The notes: a model not told the origin generated them from the sequence alone. 64,000 nucleotides of DNA from Serilophus lunatus (GCA_013399895.1 VXBA01001799.1:141770-205769); one strand, 5' to 3'. Positions 12,758 to 26,346 are shown, numbered from the stretch's first letter. Program-made: numbers and translations.

Positions 12758-15700
12758 TTGTGAATGGGAACTGGGCATTGCTTCAGACACTGACAATTCG
12801 TATGGGACTCCATTACACCAGCATTTCTCTAATGACTGGTAGTGCGTGTGAGACTGTCCTGGTGCCTCACAGCAATCCCTGTCACAATTTTATTTACTCA
12901 TATGCAAGCAGCCATAGCAGCTGACAGGTGTATGGATTTGGGGGTGAGAATTACGGAAGAGTTAAGAATTACTCAGCCTTATATTTCATTCACCAGTGAT
13001 ACTTACTCTCGACAGAACAGGGAATTATATCTAGACCTGCTGGAGGCACAGATCATGACTCTCTTCATTAGACTGTCCTCTCCCTAATGATCATGTTGTA
13101 AAATCAAGTCTTCATTTGGCACTATAGCTTCACGAGACATGTTCTTTTGCCTCTTCTGTTCTTGCCCTTCTGATTGATTAAAGATCAGTGATGCAAAACA
13201 GGCAGAATTTAGTTACCAGAGACAACAACTAAGAGACAATAAGAAGAAGCATAGTAATTTTTTTTCTGGTTTTTTTTGAGAAGATAGAGCTGAAAACTCC
13301 TAAGCATGATTCCTATAGTGTCTTTCTTTGAATAATATTATTCAGTACATTACTGCAAATTCTCATGGCACTTTACAACCCTCATAGCTCCAAACTTGCA
13401 CCTATTAAATAACAAGGAACAACCGCCAGTGCAAGCAAAGATTAAGTGCTGAACAGTGAAGTAGATGCTCAGATTAGGGAAAAATACACAAGGTGTTCTG
13501 GTGGAATAAATTAAAATAATAAACATATTTGAAACTAGGAATAGATGGAGTTTTTAATTGAGAATAAAAAGCATCAAACTGCAGGCATATTTTAGGTGAG
13601 GATAAACAGGCACAGATTCCAAGGAAGTTACAGAAGAGGGGGAGATGGGGAGAAAACTAAGGAACCTTTTTGAGAAAAAACATGGAACCACAGGACACTG
13701 AGTTAGTATATGATGCAGCAAGGATCAAGTTTAATGATTCAGATGTGTATAGCACTATCTGTACCCTCTATCACCTACTTTTACAGTCAGCAAAGAAACG
13801 AGAATTTCTAGAGCAGTAGGAAAGCAGATATCCCAAACAGGCCAAATTAGTCGCTCTTTTAACTTTCTCGTTTTCTCCTCATTGATTGTTGAGGGAAGGG
13901 GAAAGTCAGTCTTATAGATGTAGTCTGGCTAGATGTATGCCATGTCACATTTTCTAGAAGAAATGACGTTGACTAGAAAGGTGAGAATAAAGGACTTTGT
14001 CTATGATGTCCTGGATCAAGACAACAAAACTTGTTTGTCAAAACATTCAGAAAAGATCAAATGAGCTCTTATTTGTAAAAAAAGGAAATCAAAAGCACAA
14101 CTGTGTTATTTCAGCTTAACTGATTCGTCCTTTTTTGAGCTCAACTGTCTCCTGTATGTGTGAATACAATTCAAAAGGTGTCATAGTTGTAAGCAGAGAG
14201 AGATGGCTGTTATTGTAGTTTTGAAGAAACATTTAAAAGACTGGAAATACTTGGGGAAAAAAGTGAGAAAGGTGAAGACTTCAGCAATAAGTTTGGAAAT
14301 GATCTGTGAAATATATTAACTGCAAGAAGACAACAAATAATACGAAGATAATGAGTATAAGACGGGTCTTAGAACAACCTCCTGTTGATTCTACTAACTA
14401 TAGTACAAGATGCTGAAAAGAAATCCAGAAATATCAACAAAAACCCTAGAGACCAAATAAACTTCCATGTGAAAGGGAAAATAAAGAAGAGGAGCAAAAA
14501 AGCTAGGTGCATGAAAACCAGGAACAGTGTAAATATGAAAAAATAAATAATGAAAACAGTATCTTAGAGCCAAACAATCTAAAACATGCAGAATTGAAGT
14601 ATTGTCTCACTCATGTCTGTTGATATTCTTCTGTTCTATGTAGAATAAATAAATGGCTATATGAGGGAATGGAAAATGGTAAGAGAAAATATAGCAACCC
14701 TGGGCTTGCTGTAAATCATGACGTTGATACTCTGTAGTCATCTATTATTTTGTGACCCTGAAGAATTTTAGTCCCCAACTGAAATGCAAACACAATTTCT
14801 GACACATAACAAAGCCAGCTATCACTTAATGTGATTAAATAATATCTATTATTGGCTCATTGGTTGAAGGAAAATTTACATGGCACATCAATGGAAAATT
14901 AAGAAGAGCAGAAAACAAACTGAGCATCATGTAAACACTAGAGTTTCAAGGCAAATGTATGATGTTTTTACAATGTCACCCAGGGTATACAAGATAATAA
15001 TTCTTGATCCTTACTCAAAGGAATTCAAATGCAAATCTAATATAAGAAACACTTTTGAGAAAACAAGCTAATGATCACAACAAAAGACATGGTCTGTAGA
15101 TCTCATGAAAGCACTGAGACAGGTCAAATAGATATGTAGATGAAGCTGTCTGAATGTTAGCGGGTGACCCCCTCGTTTCTGATCACAAAAAGAAAAATTA
15201 AATAATATTAATTTCAGGAAAAGTACTTTAAATCCTTTCCTGAAAGGTCATATCTAAATGTAAACTCCTCCTATTTTAAAATGTATATCCCAATCTTTGC
15301 ATTCATTATGTAGAATTTTAGAGCAGCAGTAGGAAGGGGTAGGGGGGGATGGCCTAGAAGAGAGATTTAAAATGGTGATTACACTGAGGAATCAAGTCCT
15401 TAATTTCTCAGGGACAGAGGGACATTAATCTTTATATGTAAATGGATATTTGGCCTGTAAATCTGTTAAAATATCAATCAAAATGATTCTACAATGCAAA
15501 TGTAAGAAGATGTTAGCTTCTGCAGAACTGGCAGCAGAAGAGATAATCTTGTTTACTACTGGGCAAAGTAGACCCGATACAGTGATCATTAAGCCAGTAA
15601 ATATTGAGAAAAATAATGTACTTTTAGTTACTTTTCAGAGTTCTTTCCCTGAATAGGAAGAAGCTGTTTCCATAACAGTTCTTCATGTCAGTGGCTGAGA

Positions 15701-17856
15701 CACATTATCAGCAATACAAACCTGTGTGCAACTTCTAGAAGAACTGGAAACAAGTAGCATTATGTCCAATGCTCAGGATGAACATATAAAACAAGCATTT
15801 TTTGCACAGAAGTTGGCACTGCACCTAACTTTGCACATCATACCAAATTAAATTATCTTCCAAAAATTTAAAAAGAACCATTTTTTCCTAACACACAATG
15901 ATTTCTAACTATAAACATTTATCAAAATATGTTGCTTAAAACTTGTCATCTTGTATTTTCAAAAAATGTATGACAATGCACTATTTATTATAACATTTTT
16001 ATGGAGGAGAGAACATTTTCAGTGGATATACTGGATAATTTAGAAAGACCTCACAGGTTAATACACAGAGACAAAAAGTATAGCCCTTTGAAAATTATGA
16101 GATGTACTCATTTTATTTCAATACTGGCAATGAAACTAGTAACTGAGTTATCTTAGTACTTCTCTCATCCTGAAAATACATGCTTTGGTGTATTTTTCAC
16201 TATCCCATCACCTTAACTACTGCATCAGTCAGAGAGCCTTAAATGGGCAATAAACACTACGTTTTACTCTGGGAATATTTATCACACAGGACAGTAGCAC
16301 AAGGGCACTCAGAATTTTATGCAAGGGAAGTGGTTAAAATGTTTTCTTAGGTGGCTTGAGCTGATTAATAGAAAATAGATTATATCTAAGAGCTTATATA
16401 TTTGATTCAATACATACAGAAAACCTGTAACTTAGAAAAACCTATCTTGCAAGATTAGGAAAATAAAATTAAAGCTTTACATCAAAACATACTGGTTACA
16501 TTTGGCATTCTCTCATTGTCATCTAGCATAGTGGTAAGGAACTCTGTTGTGTATTTGAAGGTAACATGGTTGGGTATTAAATCAAAATTGTATTTCTCTA
16601 TTCAACACATTATCATGTATTTCAGTTGACTACCACAACTGAGGTTGCTTTTAAGGAACAAAAAGGTTTTTAGGTACAACACTGAACATGCAGTAAAATA
16701 AAAATAGCTGCAGAACCAAAATTAGTACTTTAAATACTATGTTGATTATGATTGACATGTAAGCATTAATTTGGAGAGTAATGGATGCACAGATACTGCC
16801 ACCTTGGAATCTGATTACCATAGCCATAAGCTGTCTGGAAGATGAAAACATCATATTATCTTCTAATTAATTTATTCTAATGTGAATAATTGGCCACCTC
16901 CAATGCCTTGGAAACGTCTCTTTCCAATGAACTGTTTGCTTTGTTGCATGAGACAGTGAAATGCCTATTTATTTTTCAGTCACTTTATAAGGCATTCTTG
17001 TATGTAAAAAGGCATTTCACTAGCTTCAAATGACAGGTCTCCACACTTTGGAACACGTTCCTCTTTCAGGCAACAGCTCCAAATTTCTTTAAGTGAGAAG
17101 ACTTACAGAGGTTTGCAGCCAGAGACCCAGCATGCCAGAAACACTTTGCCAAAGAAGGTTGGTATGCCAACATATCCCAGGTTTTCCTAATCCTTGCCCC
17201 TGACCAGCTGACATATGCACCTTTGTGAACAGACACAAGATACAAATCAGAGGTTCCTAAGTTCCACTACTCTTATGGAAAGGCTACAGGAAGAACAGCT
17301 GCTGCTTAAGGAGAGGAAGCTGTAACTGGCTACTTGATGGCTCTCTCCTTGTTCTAGCCAAAAGAACCTTGGTACAGGAGAGACTCTCCTTCCATGCATA
17401 CAGAGACCTTGAAAAAGATGAAACAAAATGTTGTTCCAACTGGTCAGTAAAAATGGGCTTATCTTTACTCGGATGTGATAAGAACTCTATGAAAGATGCT
17501 AAGAAATGCTTTCATTTCCTTTCAGATGTGGTTTACTTGTGCTGGAAATAATTTTTTTCATTAAAATATTTAATTTTAAGAGGAATTTCTATCATAGTAT
17601 GGATTCATGTTGAATACTACAAAATGTTAATACATGTTCTGTGGCTTTGGAAAGAAGGGCTGTTTTTCTGGAAGATAGTTAAAACAGCAGAAATATAAAA
17701 CTATTCACAGTGAGACCTTGAAAAGGATGAAAAAATGAACATACCCACCCTCAAGTGACCATATTAGTCTCTTTAGCTTTCAGATTTCTTTTACTTTTTC
17801 ACATGTTACTTATGATGAATTTTTAAAACAAAATCTTATTCTTTATTTCCTGCCTT

Positions 17857-17871
17857 CCCCCCCCCCCCCAN
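17857..17871. repeat. Poly-C run next to an unresolved base
   Basis: Thirteen C residues are followed by A and then the only N in the window (17871). This looks like a sequencing or assembly uncertainty at a homopolymer, so the true length here is not reliable. Confidence 0.95.
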
Positions 17872-18270
17872 TTTGTTAGTAGTCCTGTCTGAAAGTTTTG
17901 CATGGTGTGCAAGATTGTCTTAGGGACAATAATTTCTTACTGAAAAATAGTAAAAGATTAACACAAAACATAATTTTATACAAAGACTGTAAGATGTTAT
18001 TAGTCACTTTCCTTTTTCAAGAAAATAACAGTATGACAGTTCAGGACAAAGTAACAAAAGACTGCATGGACCGAGAAGAAGAAAGCATAAAACACAATGT
18101 TCCATTTTCTCTTATACTCTTCTAGCTTTCTGTCATTGCTGCTGAAGATTCAATGAGCACATCATACATCTTTCATTGCTAAGCCTGAGCAACTCCAAAT
18201 ACAGAAGAAAGATTGAAAAATCTTTCTTAAATCTTAAAAATTTTGCTGATTTTTATAAAATGAAGTTTAC

Positions 18271-18410
18271 CTTTGAAAATGCCACAATTTTCAGAGAGAT
18301 TGTTGCCAAGTACAAGGAGTTCATTACAAAATCCATGAGGTTCCACCAATCATGAATGTAGTCTTGTAGTCCACCATCCCACATCTGTTTAATTTCACCC
18401 CAGATAAAAC
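18271..18410 (-). CDS. TRPC4: TRPC4 exon 5: S2-S3 with the cytosolic Ca2+ site
   Basis: The exon is 140 nt. Two bases finish Gly412 (G|GT), then 46 codons follow (about residues 413-458). It was too short to stand out as an ORF and was found by reading the minus strand between introns. The acceptor is GTTTACAG and the donor GTAAAC, a weaker donor than the GTAAGT of other exons. It begins FIWGEIKQMWDGG and continues DYIHDWWNLMDFVMNSLYLA. Glu417, Gln420, Asn435 and Asp438, the ligands of the Ca2+ site between S2 and S3 in TRPC4 structures, are all present. The exon ends IVAFSK, where human TRPC4 as I recall has IVAFVK. Skipping it would shift the frame. Confidence 0.96.
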
Positions 18411-18624
18411 CTGTAAACAGAACACAATTTATTCAGCATTAAGATTAAATAAAAGAGGTGGTGACTACTCTAGACACTTACCTATGAATCTAGACACTAT
18501 AGATTCATTCTCCTTATAAGAAGTATATAGATTAGGTGGATTAGTGCTTTGAATTACACATCTAGTTAGATGAAATTTTATCATCCTGCTAATGTTTTCA
18601 GAATTAGTTTGTCAGGTAAAATAA

Positions 18625-18690
18625 ACAAGCAAACAATAACAAAAACCCAACCCCAATCAAACAAACAAAACCCCAAAAAACAAAAAATCT
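18625..18690. repeat. A/C-rich low-complexity stretch
   Basis: A CAAA/ACCCC-rich stretch with almost no G or T, 215-280 bp upstream of the exon 5 acceptor in gene orientation. On the transcribed strand it reads T/G-rich. Confidence 0.7.
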
Positions 18691-18794
18691 GCTTGTACAA
18701 GGGCAATTGCTTAGGCTTTCTTCAATTTCTTTTCTCATTGCATCCTAAAAAGAATCATATCTATATAAAGTATAATATATATTTTATATATATA

Positions 18795-18801
18795 GAAAGT
18801 A

Positions 18802-18837
<36 letters not shown>

Positions 18838-18847
18838 AAGGAAAGTA

Positions 18848-18885
<38 letters not shown>

Positions 18886-18888
18886 AAG
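18795..18888. repeat. Tandem duplication of an (AT)n-bearing unit
   Basis: Two adjacent copies (18795-18840, 46 bp, and 18841-18888, 48 bp) each consist of GAAAGTATAACT, a run of 13-14 AT repeats and the closing GTCAAG. A shorter relative (AAAGTATAATATAT) lies just before the first copy. The block lies 385-478 bp upstream of exon 5 in gene orientation. Confidence 0.95.
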
Positions 18889-19353
18889 TCTTAAAACCAG
18901 TCACCAGCGCCAACTCATTCCTTGACAACTGATGAAATGTAATTCAAACTGGAAAATTTATGACTGCAGGAGTCAATCCAACACATTAACTTATTTTTAT
19001 TGGAACTCACACAAAAAGGAGAACAATTTCTATTGTTGCTGTTAATGCTCAGCTAAAGTCTCCCTTGTCCATATGAAAGAGTAGTGTCTCCAGAAGGACA
19101 TTTTTTGTTGATACTTTCCTTTGGGACATTAAAGTATGGAAAACTGTTTTCAGGTGTGCACTGTGCTAGACACAGTGAAACAAATATTTAATCCCAATGG
19201 GAAATCTTGCAAGTTGTTTGACATGAAGTTGGTTTAACAGCTTCAGAGACAACTGTGTGGAGACTCTGTAATGCTATAAACATTAAAAATTCTCTGAAGA
19301 AGATACTCCACATTATTGTATAAACTCCACATTACTATTGTATAAAACGTTGG

Positions 19354-19912
19354 TGTGGTTTAACCCCAGCCAACAACCAAGCTCACTCCCTCACCAGCAG
19401 CTTTGGGGAGGGAGTTGCAAGGGTAAAAGCTAGAGAACTTATGGATTGAGATAAAAACAGTTTTATAGGGAAAGCAAAATCTGTGAATACAAACAAACTA
19501 AAAAACCCAATTGATTCACTGCTTCTCATGGGCAGTCAAGTGTTCAGGCATCTCCAGGAAAGCAGAACCCCACCATGCACAACAGTTACTTGGAAAGACA
19601 AATGCCCTCACTCCAAACCTTCCTTTCCTTCTTCTTCTTCCCATTTTATAAACTGAGTATGGAATATCCCTTTGATCAGTTTAAGTCACTTGTCACAATT
19701 GTGTCTCCTCCCAACCTCCCATGCACTCTCAGTCTCCTTGCCAGCACAGCAGTACGAAAGGCAGAAAAGACCTCAGTTCTGTGTTAAGCACTGCTGATCA
19801 ATAACAAAATGATCTCTAGATTATCAGCCCCGTGCTCAGTACAAATCCAAAGCACAGCTCCATACTAGCCACTATGGAGGAAACTAACTTTACCCCAGCT
19901 GAAACCAGTATA
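19354..19912 (+). mobile_element. Avian endogenous retrovirus LTR (apparently solo)
   Basis: The sequence starts TGTGGTTTAACCCCAGC and ends near CCCCAGCTGAAACCAGTA. Its two ends match those of the separate element at 37485-38122 (TGTGGTTTAGCCCCAGC at the start, ACAAATCCAAA and TCCCAGCC near the end), so the two belong to related LTR families. Interior landmarks such as TTGAGATAAAAACAG, CATCTCCAGGAAAGCAG and TATGGAATATCCCTTTGATCAGTTT recall LTRs widespread in bird genomes. No internal retroviral genes or second LTR are seen nearby. I could not find a convincing target-site duplication, so the right edge is approximate. Confidence 0.88.
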
Positions 19913-22870
19913 TACAATAATAAAATAACATTGAACATTTAGATGCACATTTCATATTATTATCCACAGAGCTTTTTTGATAACACCATTATGGCTTTTA
20001 ATTTTTCACAGTTAATTATTTTCTTATAGGAATTTCTTACTTTTGTGCTTATTAGAGGGACAAAAATTCACAACAAATAAGGCCAGTCTCTCAGATACAG
20101 ATGTTGAGATACTGCTAATTAAACCTGGCTTTTCTCCAGTTGCTTATCATATGTTCTTTTAGAAAATGTTGAACAGATTTTGTGCAAGGGCCTATAGAGG
20201 TCTGTATCTCCTTAGTCTGACCTTAATTCTCCTTAAACCTTAACATTCTGTCTCAACAATCTTCTAGCTGACCGGATGGAAAGCTTGTGATTTTTTTCTC
20301 AATCATGAGCCCTAAGAAGTGATTCCTGGTCTATTCTTGCTTGTGCTGGCTAGGTTTTGAATTACTGCAATTTAATTTTGTACTGTTTTGGCTTGATTGT
20401 TCTGTCTCCTGATTACTTTCAAAAGGAAAAGTTCCCTTCCTCACTAACTTCTCCTCTCAATCCTCAGACACATGGTCCCATCTTTTTTCTGTTTGTCATC
20501 ACTAGCAACCACAAGCCTCAGGAATATCTGAATTATCTGATTGATCCAGCAATTTTTATCTTCACAGGATTAATTTTCAGCCATACCACCATCACTATTT
20601 CAGCCTGCAGAGCTAAAGCAACACATTCTTTGAAAGCATCATGCTGGGAACATGTAGCTAGGGAAGTGGAATATGCCCATTTTACTGTCTAAAACAGCCT
20701 TAGACAGGCTGATTACAAATCTATCTATAGTTTATCAGATAAAACTAATATACAAAATATAGCCTCGTTAATGAAGCTAACTTATTTTAAAGCCACAATT
20801 GTGATGAATCACAGTGAGAAAAAAGATGAACATGATTGCATGGCAGGGGTCAATATCCACTAACATCATATACAGCTTACATTGCTGCTGTCAATTGCCC
20901 AAGTACCATCTCAAAGGGAACACACCTTCACAGGGCTACTAGGCAGGCTCCTAATATGCATGTGAAATGACTTAACCACTTAATCTTCGAAGACCTGGTC
21001 ACTCATGACACACAGTATGAACAGAGTGACAGCAGATCTGGCTCCCCCTTCTCTCCATAGTCCCCTCCAACCTTTACCACGCAGTCCATGAACTTGCAAA
21101 TGTCTCTTCTTGCTCTTCCAATACCTTTCAGACATACCACGTTAAGCATCATTAGGTAATAAAAGCAGCTGTTTTGTGGGCTGCAATATACCTTTCCCAT
21201 TTCAGACACTGCTCTGAATCACCCCTGCTCCACCCAGGACAGCACATAAAAATTGCCATTGGGCTGCAGAAGGAAACCTGGTGCCAAAGGCTGTGTAATA
21301 CACATACAGCCCCTAAGTCTCAGAGAACATTGTCTTGTTCTTTTTAATTTAATAAATACAGATGTAGTCTCAGCACCTTGTCACTGAGAAGACTGCTATG
21401 GCACAGAAAGCAGACAGTTGCATTGACAGAAGATTCCCATATAAAAAGGCTTTGCAGAAATTAATACATACATAGAATCGAATCAATTTTTTGTAACCTA
21501 CCAGAGTTAAAAATTCTCTTTACAACACATTTTAAAATTAGAGCATAAATAGGTTGGGATGAATAACAAGACAAATACTTAAACAAGAGGCTTTAGGTTC
21601 ATTAGTCTTCTGCCAAGATATTCCATAGTTTACAACCAGCAAAAGACATAAACTGACAGAGACCACGACAGGGCTGTTCTCTGTAATACTGTTGCTCAGC
21701 ATCATATGTTCTGACAGCACTGACTAAAATATAATAGGATTATGTACAGATTGAAAAAGAAATGCTGACTAATGCTGCTCATTTGATCTGTCTTGTGCGT
21801 GGAAAGCCAGACTGTCTTTCCTAGCACTTCCTGGCTTCAGAAAATGAAATGTAATTGTAAAGTGGAAATTAACAGAGAAATACTGACCTATTATAGAATA
21901 GTGGAAGAGAGTACATAGTTGTTGCAAATTTGATCATTTTGAATTAGAAACACAATTAATCCAGGCTACCGGGATTTTGAAATAATTTGGCAGCAGAAAG
22001 TTCTGAGTATACTTTGACAACATAAAGGAGGACGTTCTATAATTTTTTCTTGGTTCAAGACAACCTTTATATTCATCCTGATGCAGGGCTTGTTCCTTTC
22101 AAGCAAACAGTAACGGGAAACTGAAAATCCCATACTTTTGTTGGCTGTAATGGAAATCTGATAGTTTAGTCTTCTTGCCAGCCAAAGCGAATAAATGCAA
22201 ACTCCATATACAAATGCATTCACTCAGATCTTATGTGACTCCAGAGAACTTGAAATTAAGCTGATGGATGGATGTTATGTTTGTGACAGACACAGAGTGC
22301 ATATAAGCACAGGAGAGCTTCAGAGACATGCATTTTTTAAGCCAAATCTTGGTACAAAGTCCTAAGATTGATTGCCAAATCAAATTCAAAACTCCAGGAC
22401 AATGTCACAATGAAAGCTGTTGGCCAGAGTCTTAGCAGATATCAGGTCTCTGTGGCAAGGTGTTCTTTGGGGTGCTCAACTGGAGCAATGAATGCTGTGA
22501 GAACTGGGATCTCTGCAGTTCTAGAAATCCTCCAAAGTGTGCCTGAAGGGCTGTCTTAGAAAAGTGAATTCTGAAACCTCAGCTTATGCAAAGCTGAAGA
22601 TTCCTCTAAGACCTGGTGATCTTACATGGTGAAGGTATTATTAGCATTGAACCTCAGGGATTCCTAGTTGTGCTATTTAGGTTTGATTTATGGTCACACA
22701 GCCAAAGATCCTGAAATCTTGTTGTAGAGCGTAACTGTTATCTTTTTGCAGGAAGGAAGCTTCTGGGAGGAAGAAGTCAGTCAACTTATCTTCACACAGT
22801 CTGACACAATATGTCAATTTTGTTCTGTTACATTCATTAGGAAAATCAGGAAAAGACTAGGAAAATCCAC

Positions 22871-22888
22871 TTTTTTTTTTTTTTTTTT
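22871..22888. repeat. Poly-T run (18 T)
   Basis: Eighteen T followed by A-rich sequence. It could be the tail of a minus-strand retroposed copy, but no body is recognisable beside it. Confidence 0.9.
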
Positions 22889-25800
22889 AAAAGAAAAATA
22901 AATCCAGAAATCACAGCATCATTATATCTGTGACCTTGCATACTTCCCTTTTTTATTTAAAATATTCATGGATAGCTTGATACGACCTGACTTTATTATA
23001 TAAGGAGACTTTAGGGCAATTCCAAAACATGATCTGACACAATAGAAGACATGCAGTGGCAAGACTGTCTAATAGAGGAACTGTTACAGGTAGGAAAGAT
23101 ATCTAAAGTCCAGGCAGGCACTGCCTCATTAATAATGTGCCAAAACAGCAACATTATCACAAGCTGACACAATTCATGTCAAAACTATATATTCAGCAGC
23201 AAGAAAGGTGACGTCTCAACAAAACAGAGGGGACATCATCGGCTTTCACACAGGTATTCAGGAAAACTGTAAGAGGAACCAGCCAAATACAAGAGATAGA
23301 TCTAAAAGCAAAAGATTTTTAGACAGGCAGGCTGGGGAAAATTCATTGCCCAAAGACCTCCTTACCCCTCTGGAAGGAAACAAGCATCTCCAAGGCAATA
23401 GTCTTATCTGCAGGTGAGTAAATCTTCCCACGGACTGAAAATGGAACCATGAGGATCAGGCTGACTTAAAACCGACTTAAAGACCTAACTTCCAGGTTCT
23501 TGTATTTAGCTGAAATAATTCCACTTAGATTAGATTTCATTATGTTAGCTGTATATTCTGTCATATATTCAGTTTTTCTCTTCGCTCCGACTGTCTTTCC
23601 TCTCTCTTCACACCAGCTAGATTTCATACCTGCCTCTTACACTCACCTATCCATTCCACACTGTTATAATTTCTTGCCACTTACAAGGAAATTATCAATA
23701 TCATGCAGCTCTTTCACCTAAATTGAAAAGTTGAAGGTAATACTTCCAAACACTTGCTGCACTTTTTATAACTAGATATTGGAGCAGTAAAAGAAAAGTA
23801 ACAGCATGAATATTTTGATACAGACTGAGATGACAGAGACAAATTTCATTAAATGGCCTCTAGTTTTAATGGGATGAAATAGACATAAATTCAGAGAGAA
23901 ATCCCATGAACCACATGAGGCCCTGGGAATAACAAACTCCATGGAGCGGTTTTGTAAAGCACTGTGAATTATTATACATGAAGGCTGATCAATGCAACCA
24001 TTCGACTGAAGTTCAGTTTACCTAAAGCAAGAAAGGAACTAAAGTAGATCAGATAAAATAAATTTGGAAAAAAATGGCATCTTTGTGCTAAGCAATTTTT
24101 TTGCAGTAAACGTTTCTGAACATTAATGAAAAAATTCTTTCTTACAAAATAATACTTACATATTGTAAAATTAAGTTTCATTCAAAGTAACAAAATGGAA
24201 ATTACAATTCTTCTTACTGAAGAACAAAAGGCACTGAAATAAGAATGTTCTTTGAAAAATAACATCTTCCATTAAAATAAGACTTTAAAAAAATCCTTGA
24301 GAATTAATAGATATGACATATGATTAATGTGTAGATATATCAATACATATACACTGATAAGACTTTTACTTCAGTTATTTAGCTACAGATTTTGATTTTG
24401 AAGCTGTATTTCAATTCTTGAAATCTTTGGATATTAGACACTGAAACACCTTTTCAGAAATATGGAACTGCTTTTCTTTTCATAAATTAAAGGTCCATTG
24501 GCAAATGTTGCAACTCTGAGCACAGGCAGCAGTTCAATAGTCCTACAGAAGTTCTCTGTTCCTTTGGGCAAAGCCTTGGGTTAGACACAGTATATTTTTG
24601 TGCTAGTGGATAACTTTCAGATGGAAAATATTTTGGATCTGTCCTGTTTGATCTATTATGGCTACCTAAACCTGCAATTTTAAGGAACACAACTCAGCTG
24701 TACACAAAAGATACAAACCCCAAAAAGAATAACTTCCTTGTGAAATCCATTCAAAGGTGTTTTCCCTGTCTAAATTCCTATTCTGTACTGAAACTCAAGG
24801 AACTGGAAAAACAATTTTCCAGCACCTGTAGAAATTCACAAAACTTTATGCTATCTTCACAACAGTGCCTTTTGTTGTTTATAATTATCATTGAAGTCTC
24901 ATTATGAATAATAATATCAAAATTTGTCCGAAAAAGATATGAAAGGCAGTATCATGAACTATTTTTGATTTCAAAAAGATTTGTGGATCCCTAGCTAATT
25001 TTGGCCTTACCTTTCCCACAAAAGGTTGGTTGCTCTGTGCTATTTTTGTCCCTTACCACTAAGTGATGGCAAGCAAGGGGTTCCTCAGGGTCAATCTCTG
25101 CATGCCAAGATCAACAACAACCTTTCAGTATGTTTCTCAGAGAACATATTTTTACTGGTCTGCGAAACCATTTAGCTGACAAACTCAACTTTGCTTTACT
25201 ATGTGAGGTAGAGTTTTTCACAGTTACAAGGAGTAAGAAAAGCTGCTAAAGCTCTCTGAAGCAAAGGAAAGTAATTCCAGCTAATTCAGTGAGCATTGAT
25301 GAGACTTGAAATAGCTCTTCTGTTCTACACCTGGGATGTTAAACTGATCTCCACTGAAGGTATATGAATGTAACAAGAGGAGTGGAGAGGCATCCTGGCA
25401 TAATTCACGGGCTTTCAATCTCTGGTGGATATTTTTTTTAACAGAGTACAACTATTTCAAGAGAACACGCACAAAATCAAACATACGCCTCCTGCTTTTC
25501 CCTGCAGAAACGGATGTTTGTGAGAGGAAAAAATGTGCACAGTGTCTGGGTCCTGTGCCAGGTCAGGCAAAGAGGTGGGAACGACATGGCCAGAGGCACC
25601 ACTTATGTCCCATACCTCTTCCAAGGACAGTTATGCTTACATATTTATAAATGCTTTTTGAATTTAGGGTAGATTTTTAGTAGAATACCAAAAAATACAT
25701 ATGATTACCCATATTTAACCGGAGGTTGTGGCACCACTGAAAGTGTTTCCCAAAGGAAAAGTCTCCAGAAATTTTTTAATATAATCAAAACATTTTTCTT

Positions 25801-26144
25801 TTTCCTCCATTTTGGAAATAGAAAGACCATTCTCGATCAAATCTTAAAGTACAAAAAGCCAAATATCAGCCAACATCACCAACAGCCAAAGAATAAAATA
25901 AAATAATCCATCTAGAAAATGTTTATCTTAAATACTTAAAACCTGAGTAAAAATTACTGAGTAAAAATCCAATTATGGCAAGATCCAGGCAGTCTGGACA
26001 AGAAATGGCTTTCCTGATGTTTAAATAATTCCATTTTTGAGTCTAGTTTTGGAACCCTGAGCAAAAAAGGGGATATTAACTGGCTGAAGTGAACCTAGGG
26101 GAAGGCCTTCAAACTGATTTGGGGGCTGAACCCAAATCACATAC

Positions 26145-26199
26145 AAGAAGAGGCTGAGGGAGCTGATTTTGCTCAGCCTAGAGAAGGCTCATGGGAGGT
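26145..26199 (+). mobile_element. CR1 LINE internal scrap
   Basis: AGAGGCTGAGGGAGCTG, then GCTCAGCCTAGAGAAGGCTCATGGGAGG, match the conserved CR1 ORF2 region that encodes LRELGLFSLEKRRLRGD. The same region is seen at about 12345-12390 and 49487-49540. The piece ends where the SINE begins. Confidence 0.8.
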
Positions 26200-26203
26200 A
26201 TAT

Positions 26204-26346
26204 AGTCTCAAGGCTCAGCTGATTAGAGCATGGTGCTAATAATGTCAAGGCTGTGGGTTGGATCCCTGTATGGGACACTCATTTCAGAGTTGGGCTTGAT
26301 GATCCTTGTGGGTCCCTTCCAACTCAAAATACTCTGTGATTCTGTA
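26204..26346 (+). mobile_element. tRNA-Ile-derived SINE with CR1-like tail (TguSINE1-like)
   Basis: A composite of two parts. Bases 26204-26276 resemble a tRNA-Ile with AAT anticodon: an A-box-like GGCTCAGCTGATTAGAGC, the anticodon-arm segment GGTGCTAATAATGTCAAGG, and a B-box-like GGTTGGATCC. Bases 26277-26346 resemble a CR1 3' tail: AGTTGGGCTTGATGATCC, GGGTCCCTTCCAACTC and the end CTCTGTGATTCTGT. This head-and-tail design is that of TguSINE1, a SINE described from zebra finch and other songbirds that is moved by the CR1 machinery. Mutations in the B box and acceptor stem show it is an old copy and not a working tRNA gene. Confidence 0.92.

Larger units (their letters stand above)
10388..18270 (-). 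other. TRPC4: TRPC4 intron 5 (7.9 kb)
   Basis: The intron runs from the GTAAAC donor of exon 5 to the TGTTTTCAG acceptor of exon 6. Its main content is a 1.7 kb CR1 retroposon fragment on the plus strand. A run of C with an unresolved base lies near the exon 5 side. The stretch 12760-17850 is AT-rich with no repeat or gene that I can recognise. ORFs there are short and lack recognisable features. Confidence 0.92.

Noticed and set aside
26204..26276. tRNA-Ile gene
   Set aside because: The head is fused to a CR1-like tail and has a mutated B box and acceptor stem; it is a SINE copy.
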